64,000 nt of DNA, from contig NW_006767447.1 in NCBI RefSeq assembly GCF_000264995.1, forward strand, positions 197,384 through 261,383. Direction: 5' to 3'. The notes under the pieces are model-generated. The model was not told the DNA's origin, did not search any database, and was given only the letters and a program-made list of their open reading frames with translations. Position numbers and translations under genes: made by a program. Below are positions 37,622 to 47,877 of this stretch, piece after piece (positions within the stretch are counted from its first letter, which is position 1; each line of letters begins with the position of its first letter). The stretch comes from Punctularia strigosozonata HHB-11173 SS5. Its lineage: Eukaryota; Basidiomycota; Agaricomycetes; Corticiales; Punctulariaceae.

Positions 37622-38588
37622 GTATGATCGGGAAAGATCTGATTGAAAGTTGGAATCTTACGATGCTCTCAGGTTATTGATTCTCGTACAGTAGTCCTAA
37701 TTAATCAGTCTCCGATGTCGATCCTTGGTATTGTGCCTCGGCCTATTTATTATCAATACTATTGCTCGTGATGGCTTCGGTGTTGACTCGGGTTCCGAGC
37801 AACGTATTCAGCTATTTTCCAACTCGTCGAAGGTGGAGGCGGCTTGCGCGCCTGTTCGCTGACATGTCAGGCATGGCCTTCTCTCATCCAACACCGGCTG
37901 TTTACGGATATCAACCTGGCCCACGTCTACGATCTCGAAGACATGTTAGAATTCGTACGCCTCTTCTTTCCATTCGCCCCATCTGCTTCCTTACATCAAC
38001 CAGTATGACGGTCAAGGCTGACCTGCCCCTCCCCTTCTCCCCAATTTTCCTGCCAAACATCCGGCACCTACATCTCGGATATTCCGACGACAAGGAGAGG
38101 CGGCGAGGCATCTTGGCCTGTCCGAGCCTTCGCACCTTGCAGGTTCATCAGGCGTCGTTCGCCCCCTGCACCAATTCGTGAACCGGGTCGACAAGTTGCC
38201 TGTCGGTTATCGTCCGTCTCGATCCGTGGAGTGTACGCTGGTCGCCTGAATACAGACGAGACTACCTTGTTCCGACGAGGGTTCGATTGCCAGCTGCAGT
38301 GCGGGTTGCAAGAATGTGAGACTCAGGCTGCGAGAAAGGCAATCAGAGGCCGACGTCGAATTGTCCGTTTCCGATATACATTATCAGAATTTGTGTGTGC
38401 ATTTTGCGTGCCTCGATTGTTGCATAGCGTTCGGGGTCGAGCGAGCAAGTATCAGCAGTGTCGGTCAATTGCGGTACGCGGGGTACGTACGCTACATTGT
38501 ATTTCGAGTACACAGACTCGGATACCAGGAGAGATATTGAAACCCGCTTATCATACAAGTCACTAAGTACCGTTCGCGCCGACGTCGC
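37622..38588. other. intergenic stretch with possible decayed gene
   Basis: A 139-codon plus-strand frame (37762-38181) has leucine-rich text (FLPNIRHLHLGYSDD, CPSLRTLQVHQASF) recalling the C-terminal half of F-box proteins. It has no F-box and no clear start or exon partner. I treat it as a possible remnant and do not call a gene. Confidence 0.3.
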
Positions 38589-41500
38589 CTAAGAGGAAAG
38601 GAATCCAACGCGCTTCCAGAAGGCGATCCACTTCATTGCTTCCTCCGGGCCCAGATCACGGATTCGCGTTGCGTCCGATAGAAAATCGCATTCTTCGCAA
38701 GCACGCTCCATCGAGAGCCTTGGTTCCTTCCATCCCCCTTTGAAAAAGTCCAACAGCATCAGGGCAGGAGTGGTGGAAGGATCCGTAGCGCCTTGTAGTT
38801 TACCGAGCCATTCATCGTATGGCACCATGTCGAGACGAAGCGAGTCCGCGAAGGCCCGGAACACGGACGAAGCGGGAATCGGATGGGGATGTGCGAGATG
38901 GAGAACACCTGGAGATGCCTTGCGCATGGCCGCTATGCAACGGGCAGCGATATCGACAGGTAGCCAAGCGAGATTCTATGATGAAACGGCAGACACGTCA
39001 AAGCAATGTAATGCGGCATGGAAGGGAACCTTACCTGTTGCATGGATGGCATGAAGCCCAGTTGTTGACTGGACTTCACGAGCGCAGGGAGCCATTCCGT
39101 ACTAAGGATTGGGTGAGAAATCTAGCAGATGAGAAATAATGAATGACGTACGTCTTCCAAGCGCCGTTCTTCGCCCCTGACAGCTGTCCAACGCGGATGG
39201 TCACCGCATGCAGGCCGCTTTTCTCCGAGGCGACCTGGAGAAGGCGCTCTCCAACCCATTTGGATTGCGTGTAACCGTTACTCAAGGCCACCGACGCGCC
39301 GACGTACGTCTCTTGGATTGGTTCTGTAACTCCCTCCCCTGGACACTTAGATTAGCGCAATGATCGATTTGGTGTGTCATACGCGTACCACTGACCACCC
39401 CGATGGAGCTGACAAAGCATAATCGTGCACCGGACGAGAGCGATAAATCTATGAGGTTGCGCAGGCCACGGACATTCGCCTCAAAGGATGGCAACGCCGC
39501 CCCGAAGTGCACGTTCCATGCTGTGGAATGACCTTGGTCAGCGAATGACACAGGAACGGCACCGCTCCTGGCACACCGTTTTGAATGACGTGGGTCACGG
39601 AGCTGCGGATCTGCGACGCGGGCAATGTCAGCCACGTTTACCGAAGCGTGACGGCTAACGCCCACCTCCGTCAGGGTCTCCGAATCCAGCCCGAAGTCCG
39701 CGCGGTTCCAGTCCACGGTCAAGAGCGTGAGTTTAGGCGATCGCGCAAGGCCAGGATCTATACCATGCGTCTGGATCACGGATTCCTGCCTCTCGAGGAG
39801 CGACTTATGGCCAGTCCCGTTGCGATTGAATGCAAAGACCCGTGCCACGGATGGGTCGTCCAAGAGGGTCAGCAAAATCTCGGCACCGAGGTTCCCCGTC
39901 GTACCCGTCACTACGACGACATCGCTTCCACTCGCGCATAAACGTGCCGGAACGCTTTCAGGAAGATCGCGAGAATGCGTATCGACCAAACGAGTCATCG
40001 CGTCGAGGACGATGCGAGCATCGGATATCGCCGACGGTGCACCGCGAGCGAAAGTCACCACGAACGAAGTGAGAGCACGGATCGAAGGATGCTGGTAAAC
40101 CAGGCTGGATGATACAGATCGCGTGTCAAGACTCGTGGTTTGACGCAAGGCGCGGAGCAGGGTGTTCCTGATCCACGTCGCTTGAAGGCTAGTCCATATT
40201 CGATCAGGACTAATGTACGCGGCGGTATGATCATCAAGGCCGACATACCTGTCGCAGCCGTGCTCGAAGAGGTCGTCTTCGTCAGATATTTCCCGCTTGA
40301 GCATGTTCTTGACGAGGGACCGTAAGAAAAGCTCCGCCGCGTCATCGGACCAGCTGGCGGGGGCCTGGATTTCGAGTTGCGTGGATTCTTCGAGGGCAGC
40401 GTAGGCCAAGTCGATCTCGTCCTCGTACTCTGCGAGAACCCCTTGGCGCCGGGCCGTCGCCTTGGCGGAATAGATGAAAGGCTTCTTCGGCGAGGCCACT
40501 AGGATCATCTATGGCGCTGATCAGCGCAAGCTCACGCAGGAAATCTGGACGAGTCCTCGCCTCTTTGAAGATGCGCGAGTGTTGAGGGGCGAACCGATTC
40601 ATGCGCTCCACGCTCGGCCTGCGAAGAAATACACGATTAGCTGCGTGAGCTCGGGCTTGACAGCATGGGTCACCCATTACCAGATTTTGTTTCGGAAATC
40701 GGCGAGCTTTGCCTCATCGCTAGGGTCGAATTTCTCCTGAGGTATCGGCTCGACTATGACGCCAGCGTGGAAACGTTCCCGGCCAAACATGACGGCCCCG
40801 GCGACGTAGGGATCTTGATTCAGTATCGTCTCTATATTTCGAAGCGGGAAATGAGCACAGGGCCCGCGACACCAGAAAATAGGTGCCGACCAAGCGGTCC
40901 CGGATTAGTCTAGAAAGTGATAGGGTGAGTGTATCGAACGCGGACTGAATGGGGGATGGAATCGACCTTTTCCCCGGTGCTGTGCATGATCTGATCGTCC
41001 GCGCGGCCGAATACCTTCCACAGATCCGGTTTCGTGGGGTGTCTTTCGAGCAGGTCCCCTGTATCGTACGCGTCTACGCCATCGACCTTCGTGTTTGTTT
41101 TCACGGGAACGGACAAGGGGTTACCCTGGAACTCTCGAGTTAGAAAACATTATGGCACCGAGCGATGTCCACATACGACTAGCACCATCTCCACCTGTCC
41201 AAAGCCGTTCTCGACGAGGTGCGGCTTGACGTGCTTGCTGAACCGGAAGTACTGCCAGTCCAAACCGGGCCGATCTCCTGAGCTTCCTGGTCAGACCGTC
41301 TCAAGATCACGGCGTGCTCGCGACTTACTGGGAAGGATGACGTTCACCACCGTCGTCTCCGTGCTTCTCTCGTCAGCGAGCCCTCCTAATATGTACCGGC
41401 GAGCGCACCTTCCATAGAGCGTGTAAATAGCCACGCCTTTCTCGGTCAAGGCATCCCCGACTGCCTTGTTGAGGGGACCTGCTCCGTAAAGCTGGCCGAA

Positions 41501-42862
41501 AGAGTCTAAGCGCATACTCATGGATGGACAGTAGCCTCTACTCACGACACCTTTTATCCCCGCAAGATACTCCACATACGAGGGTGATTTGAGCCAAGCC
41601 TGGAACGCTGTATCATTAAGCGTCGTCAAGACAGGCAACCGTGGTCGAACCTCTATAAACGACGGCACCGAGAGCACGATGTCGGACTTCGTATGCATGG
41701 CGCCTTGAATGACGTGATCCGGAGTGGGAAGGATCGCCGGAGATCGGGGCGGAAAGGTGCTGATCACGAAACCGCAAGCCGGCTGCAGCGACTGTCCGTC
41801 AGCATCGCTCGGCGCGTGAGGCAGCAACCGGCGCTGCTCACCGCCCAGAGCAAGATCGTCAAGCCCATACCATGAAACATGGCCACGGAGTGACAACCGA
41901 GCGTGAGCCCAGCAAAGTCGATCTCTCCCCACGCTGAAAACAAGACATCGATAGTCAGCCGGGCCAGCACACTCTTGTTCCCCGCGGACAGAGCTCTCAC
42001 CCGGGATGCCGGCAACCTTGATCATGAAGAAATGCGTGCAGGTGATGACCTTGGGGAACGCCGTTGATCCTGACGATCGCCGGGGTGTCAGTACTGGTCG
42101 ATAGTGGCGTTTTGAAAGAGCAGTACCTGAGGAATGCAGTATGTATACCGGATCATCGGGGCCGACGTTGGGGTCAGGCAGAGGGTCACAAGGGTCGGAT
42201 GATAGGTACAGATCCTCGAAATTGGGTATGATCGAGGTCGAGGGCACCGAATCCGGCGGCATCAATGAAGTCGCGGCCGTCGCCAGCTGAGAGAACGCGC
42301 TCTCGAAGCCGAGCAGAACGTGATCGACCCCAGCAGTCGAGAGCAGATGGGCGAGCTATAGGTATATGGTTCAGCTCGTCTGGCACTGCGCGCCCGGAGA
42401 GTGCATCGTGCGTACCGCAAGGGGGGAGTTTCTCGGAGAAATCGGGAATACGGTACATCCAGCGCGCATGATGCCCAAGCAGCAGGTGAAGTAAGTGATC
42501 ATGTCTATGTAGCGTCGTAGTCAGCGCTCAGATGTTCAATATGGGTACAAGTAAGATCACTGACCTGCGCCGGCCAAGATCGCGATTACGGGCTTCTTTG
42601 ACTTGCTATCGACGTGGTCGCGAATGATGCGACCGGCGCGGTGGCTTGCGCGAACAACGTCCGGCCAGTAGAGGGTCTTCGTCGTGCGATCCTCTTCGGC
42701 ATATACGAAGAGAGGGTGCTTGGAAGACTTGCTTGCGTGCCAGTCATAGCACTGGAGAATGGTGAGTGTCCCATCAAGCGGTGGAACGGAAAATGTCGCG
42801 CTCGAGAGTCCCTGGGTCGCTGGTGGGGGGCTGAAAGGTATAGCCCTGAAATCGTTCGTCAT
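38589..42862 (-). CDS. NRPS-like adenylation-thiolation-reductase enzyme
   Basis: Multidomain enzyme that activates a carboxylic acid as an adenylate, loads it on a carrier domain and releases it reductively with NAD(P)H. The ATG at 42862 gives MTNDFRAIPFSPPPATQGLS. The adenylation domain has the core motif DDPVYILHSSGSTAFPKV when one intron is removed, then FHGMGLTILLWAPACGFVIS, ESPSFIE-like sites, TLYGR, VDAYDTGDLLERHP and VFGRADDQI. The carrier domain reads DLFEHGCDSLQATW across an intron, with the phosphopantetheine serine in GCDSLQ. The reductase domain starts VVVVTGTTGNLGAEILLTLL (Rossmann glycine motif), then LCFVSSIGVVSG and NGYTQSKWVGERLL (catalytic Tyr-x-x-x-Lys), ending at 38589. 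There is no condensation domain. The checked junctions are in phase, one of them only with a GC donor (40509-40560). The substrate is unknown; the layout matches Lys2-like and aryl-acid reductases of basidiomycetes. Confidence 0.85.
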
Positions 42863-44655
42863 GACCAACGAAGGGCGGGGTCAGACTGTCGTTAAGACTC
42901 TCACTGTGAATGACCCACTAGCATATTTATATGTGAGGACGAAGTGACAAAGGCAGCCCAGTCCGCCGATGCTGTTGTCACGCAGAAGTGCAAGTCTCTG
43001 CCCGCTCGTCAGTACGGTCTCGAAACGGACTCTCCTCATTCCCATGAGACCGTGACACTCGGGACGTCTGGTCTGGATCAACTGCAAGGTTCCTGTTGTT
43101 GAACGATCAAACTCGCTTTCCAACTTGCTGGTCTTCGAGTAAAGGCCGGCCGGCCGGGATCAGCGTTCAATACAGATGTGAATGCACTCTTCTCTCGGCA
43201 CCCCGTTGCGAATCCGAGTCTTGGGCTGCACGCGTAGTGACTAGGCCCAACACCTAGGCCTCTGACGGCATCCGTGCTGAACTATGGAATAATTCGATAA
43301 GTATACTCAATTACCTCAAGCGAATTGTGCAAGCAGTGTTTGGTCGCGCTTGATTCGCAACGGCGCTACGTCACCCCAACGAAGGTTTGAACTTCCTACT
43401 TTCAGTAAACGAGCGCCCATTACTAGTAGCAATGGAGGGGAACACCTACTTATACCGCCATGTTATCTGCACCCTGTCCTTGGCACCATCCCATGATCAC
43501 AGCTTAGGGCTGGGGAAACGGCATCTTTCGCTTGGATGCACTCCGCACATACGCTTGCGTCGACGGTGGTTATACCTTTGTCAGAACGACTTGCCGAGAT
43601 GTTACAGAAGTGCGATACCATTCTTCCTTCATTCTGTTGTTCACCACAGGCTTTTTTGCATTCGCCACGTCAGACTCTACGGCATAGTTGATTGCGCGGA
43701 GAAGTCAATAGGACCGTGGAGAAGACGAGGCCGAGCGCGAGAGTGACGCTTTCAAACGCAAATGAAGTCAGGAAGAAAGAGCATCGGTGAATCATTCACG
43801 AAACGCACCGAGACGCGGGCTGGCGAGGACGCGGTCGAAATACGAAACGAGGAGCACGCGGTAGTGAGTGACTCCCACGTAACCTACCCAAATGAGGCGG
43901 ACGAAGCGAAAACCGCGCTCCTTCAGTTTTCAGAGCTCGGGTGCGGTCCAGGTGCCGTGTTGGGCGATCGTGGAGGGGGCATAAAGTCGCGCCTTGCGTG
44001 TCAGACATTGCTACTTGGTAGATACAATACGCAGAGGTGCTAATCTGTGGTTGCTCGGTGGCCGGTGTCTTGGGCAGGTCCGAGTTGGTGAGCTTGGAAA
44101 GCCCCTAACACAGGGGGCCAAGCATGAACAAACAACGTGAGGTATTTTTCTTCGCGCGTCGCCATGCCTCTTCAGATAGATCCACGACCGGCGTCTTCCT
44201 GATGTCGCACCAATCCTGTTCTTCACGATGTTCAGTCGGGAAGAATGCAGGCAGGGTGTCGAAGCTCGTGGATACCGGTCCAGAGCAACATGGCCTCCTT
44301 AATCGCTCCAATCACGCTATTCTACGTTGAGAGGAGTTTCATGACGTGGCGACAATCCGCGAGCATATTATGTGTAGATTAATGCCATTGAGGTGGTGCT
44401 GGAGTATAGTGCCAAAACAACAAAATGCTATTGCCTACGAGCACACGCCTGAGTCTTTCGGGCCTGCAACCAGGAGGGCCCGTCGCAGTCGGTGAGAATA
44501 ATGAGTCATAAATCAAATGAGCGCAATCGTAACAGACGGGCGCGCGCAGTACAGTGCAACGGATTTGAATATCTCCATCTGCCCCCGGTTTCGATATCCT
44601 CGCGCCGACAACGCCTGTCAGGTAGTATTCATACTACTGACATATCCCTCATACG
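42863..44655. other. divergent intergenic region of 1.8 kb
   Basis: No supportable gene. Frames of up to 119 codons (43387-43746) overlap frames on the other strand and show no motif. The stretch holds the promoters of the NRPS-like gene and the GNAT gene. Confidence 0.45.
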
Positions 44656-45503
44656 ATGTCCTGGACGAATTCGTTTCAGCCTCCACCACTACCAGATGCA
44701 TCCGCGCTGTGGGGTCCCGATCCTTATGACCTCAACTTCGCCTTCCCTATCCACTCCTCCACGCTCCAGAACGCCCTCGTGGCCATCGTCCCCTTCATCC
44801 CCCGCGTCCACGCCGAGGCAATCTACAACGCCTTCGGTTCCGACGCTGACAAGGCTAAGCTCTTCAAGTACTTACCATGGAGCTTCCCCAACCTCGAGAC
44901 GATGCTGGGATTGCTCGAAGTGGCGGTCAGGCGCGACCCGGGCGGGTGCTTGTTCGCGGTCATCGACAAGACCGCGCCGGGGCCCTTCGCGTTCGCGGAG
45001 GACGGGCAGGGCAGCGGTGCGCTGGCAGGCATCATCGGCATCATCAACGGCTCTCCCCTGCAGCTGACCGCCGAGCTCGGAGCGTTGACGATCCTGCCTG
45101 GATACCAAGGAACGCACGTCGCGAGGAACGCGGTCGGCTTGATGCTGCAGTACTGCCTGGAGTTGCCCACGGCGGAGAAGGCTGGATTGGGCTTAAGGAG
45201 GGTCGAGTGGTTTGCCCATCAGGATAACGTCCCCAGTAGGAAGACGGCGGAGAAGATGGGGTTCGTTGAGGAAGGCCTGACGAGGTGGAGCTGGGTGAGT
45301 GCTCTGATCCTCTGCACGCGAATCTCAAGCAGTAACTCGACCGACAGGTTCTGCCCCCGGATAAGGAAGGCCTCGACGTACGATCGGGGGATCCAAAAGA
45401 GGATGGAAAGGGTCGGCACAGTGTGGTGTATTCTCTGTGCTGGGACGACTGGGAGGGCGGAGCAAGAGAGAGGGTGCAGTCGGTCTTGGAAAGTAAGAAA
45501 TAA
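44656..45503 (+). CDS. GNAT acetyltransferase (RimJ/RimL-like)
   Basis: Exons 44656-45294 and 45348-45503 join in phase to 264 residues (MSWTNSFQPPPLPDASALWG ...). Family signs: LWGPDPYDLNFAFPI (substrate-side N-terminus), GLLEVAVRRDPGGCLFAVID, GALAGIIGIINGSPLQLTAELG (central beta strand), GYQGTHVARNAVGLMLQY (acetyl-CoA loop) and RRVEWFAHQDNVPSRKTAEKMGF (the N-x-x-S-x-x-x-A-x-x-x-G-F block typical of RimJ/RimL-type GNATs), ending SVVYSLCWDDWEGG. It lacks targeting signals and is probably cytosolic. The acceptor is unknown; in fungi such enzymes act on small amines or protein N-termini. Confidence 0.85.
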
Positions 45504-45593
45504 GTCTGTCGATGCGGTACAATAGGATTAGCTACGCCTCCGAGTAATTGGTCGCTCAGGTACTTACAGGCCGTCTCGAATTCTCTGCGTATG

Positions 45594-46452
45594 TTACCGC
45601 CCCCATCCATTCAAGTCTTCGCCATTCATTCCCCGCGTCATCATCCGCCTCCCTTGAGCTTGTGCGTGAGACATTAAGGGCACTCCCCCATCTCCACCAC
45701 CTTGCCCTGGGTTGCTGCCATAGAACTGATTAGGCGGTATACCACCTCCCATGTTCATGCCACCCATTTGTCCACCCATACCGCCACTCATGTTCATGCC
45801 CATGCCGCCCATAGCGCCCATGTTGCCCATGCCCGCATTCATCCCTCCGTACGGCGAGATCGGGGAGAAGGGTTGATTCTGATTGGGCTGGCCGTAAGGA
45901 TGCGCAGCGTTCATGCCTCCGGACATGCTAGGGGCCCGCCGGAGTTGGGGAGATATAGCCATGGGCACGAATTCTTGAGCCTGAGGAACGGAATTAAATC
46001 CGGATAAATGAGAAGAGCTGGCGGCGGGCTCTTCCTTGGGGGGTGCTGCGTCGGCGGGTTCTCCTCGCAATGGGGTTGGGTCATAGTACAATTCAGATCC
46101 TTCGTCCACAAAGAACCTATAGAGACATGTTTGTTAGCCTCCTGGAGCACCAAAAGCATAGTGAATCATGAGTCAGTGACACTCGCATTTGCGTCGCTAC
46201 GTCCCACTGGGGACCTCTCTCGGCGCGTGCGCTCGCCAGCATGCTGTTCCACTCGCTGGCGCTCTCGATAGCCTTTACCAGGTCGCTACCCGCTTCATGC
46301 GTGTTGTGAATGCTCTGCCGAGTGTCGACCTTCACGTTTCCCTCCGTGGCGGCAATGGAGACGATCTTGGCGGACAAGGCAGGACCGACACGCTGCGAGT
46401 GGTGGCGAGGTACACGGACCCGAATCTCTTTCGGAGGATGACTTGGAGACAT
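45594..46452 (-). CDS. Gly/Met-rich tail protein of unknown function
   Basis: Exons 46181-46452 and 45594-46116 join in phase (GT at 46180, AG before 46116) to 264 residues. The N-terminal half is MSPSHPPKEIRVRVPRHHSQ, then KIVSIAATEGNVKVDTRQSI, SEWNSMLASARAERGPQWDV and RVFFVDEGSELYYDPTPLRG. The C-terminal half is Pro/Gln-rich, followed by a Gly/Met/Asn repeat (GGMG, GMNMSGGMGGQMGGM) and a final basic RRMMTRGMNG. The conserved front and low-complexity back suggest a small regulatory or RNA-associated protein, but no domain is recognised. Its 3' end lies 90 bases from that of the GNAT gene, a convergent pair. Confidence 0.7.
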
Positions 46453-46636
46453 AGCGAGGCTGAGGATGTGCAACCGCACAAGGACGAGGCCAGGAGGTTG
46501 CGCCGGAAGCAGTGCAGGGTTTCAGCGCGGTTCAGTGCGTCACTACTGCCTTCCTACATATGAGAATACGATTTAACCAGCCTGCAGGTCGCAATGACAT
46601 GTAACTTTACAAAACTACGGTCGATGAGACATGTAC

Positions 46637-47455
46637 TTAGTCTTTCCGGCATATAATCTCCCCGTGCGCGATGCTGAACCACCCGTCCTCGTTCTGCACC
46701 CAATCTCTCCAGGCCGCAGCGAGCCGCTCTAGGTCCTCCCGCGCGCAGTGCCCATCTCCAACGGCGATGTCTGCGTACGCTGAACCGACGGACCTGTCCG
46801 CCCACATATTGCCCCACCACTTTCTCTCATCCTGCGTGCTGAAGCACCAAGTTCCGACGGAGCACTTGATGCTGGCACGGTCGAAGCCCGCCTCCTTGGC
46901 CCAGACATGGATGTAGCTGCCTGGGTCGGGGTTCCCACCCCGCGCCTTCGCGATTCTATTGTATAGTTCCTTCCACTCGTCGAAGGCGGGCAAGCGAGGG
47001 TACCAGAGCATAGCCCCGGATTCGCGAGCGGCAACAATGCCTCCGGCCTTCGTGACGCGGCGCATCTCGCGAAGAGCTTGCACGGGATCGCGAATGTGCT
47101 GGAGGACCTGGTGGGCGTGAACAACGTCGAATGTATTGTCTGGGTACTGCAGCGCATGCACGTCGCCGGTCACGAACTCGACGTTGTTCACGCCCTCCTG
47201 GGCAGCGAGCGTGCGCGCGCCGTCGAGAGGATCGGGCGAGTATTCAACGCCGACGACGTGTCCCTGCGGGACGTGGCGAGCAAGGTCGATTGTGATGGTT
47301 CCGGGACCACATCCGACGTCGAGGATGCGGAGATCGGGTTTGAGATGGGGAACGAGATATGCGGCCGAGTTGTCGACGGTGCGCCAGCTGTGGGACCGGA
47401 TAGGAGCCGCGCTATGGTCCGAGATGTAGACACGTTCAGAGTCTACGCTAGCCAT
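46637..47455 (-). CDS. class I SAM-dependent methyltransferase
   Basis: Single exon, 272 residues. Motif I is LRILDVGCGPGTITIDLARH (residues about 42-61), post-I VVGVEYSPDPLDGA, motif II DNTFDVVHAHQVLQHIRDPV, motif III LREMRRVTKAGGIVAARESG. This is the UbiE/MenG-like subgroup of small-molecule methyltransferases, common in fungi as single-copy or cluster genes. The C-terminal third (FDEWKELYNRIAKARGGNPD, then WCFSTQDERKWWGNMWADR) probably forms the substrate lid. It has no signal peptide and is probably cytosolic. Substrate unknown. A TATA box stands about 80 bases upstream. Confidence 0.9.
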   Translation of the reverse strand: MASVDSERVYISDHSAAPIRSHSWRTVDNSAAYLVPHLKPDLRILDVGCGPGTITIDLARHVPQGHVVGVEYSPDPLDGARTLAAQEGVNNVEFVTGDVHALQYPDNTFDVVHAHQVLQHIRDPVQALREMRRVTKAGGIVAARESGAMLWYPRLPAFDEWKELYNRIAKARGGNPDPGSYIHVWAKEAGFDRASIKCSVGTWCFSTQDERKWWGNMWADRSVGSAYADIAVGDGHCAREDLERLAAAWRDWVQNEDGWFSIAHGEIICRKD

Positions 47456-47535
47456 CGGGCGTGGTAGTGAAGTCGCGTTGGGGTTGGGTGAACGAGGAAT
47501 GCTGATCAGAACTTCTAAGCCGCGGCAACATATAG

Positions 47536-47543
47536 TTTATATA
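47536..47543 (-). promoter_or_regulatory. TATA box of the methyltransferase gene
   Basis: TATATAAA on the minus strand, 80 bases before the ATG at 47455. Confidence 0.5.
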
Positions 47544-47877
47544 GGCCAGATGGTACTCGGGAGGTGATTTCCATGCATCGATAGTCGGGAGGTTACAGTC
47601 TTTCCTGCCCGCATACCGTGACGAAAGCTATCCAAAAACACCCAGAGAATAATGCTCGAGTCCGGGACCAAGCACGAATATATCGTAAACCTTTGCCGAC
47701 CGCCTGCTCGCCTCCCGAGGGCCTCCCGAGCTCGGCAGAGTCATTGCAGTTCACTGCGTGGCTGTTCAGTGCCATTCAGTTATTGGACGCGGTCACATGT
47801 GCAAGGTCCTCTCCTTCCTCCTGACGCGGTGCACTGCTGAGCTGCATTCTATTCAACATTCGTTTTTTATTAGCTAA
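47544..47877. other. divergent intergenic region
   Basis: About 330 bases with no gene, shared by the methyltransferase (minus) and alpha-amylase (plus) promoters. Confidence 0.5.
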
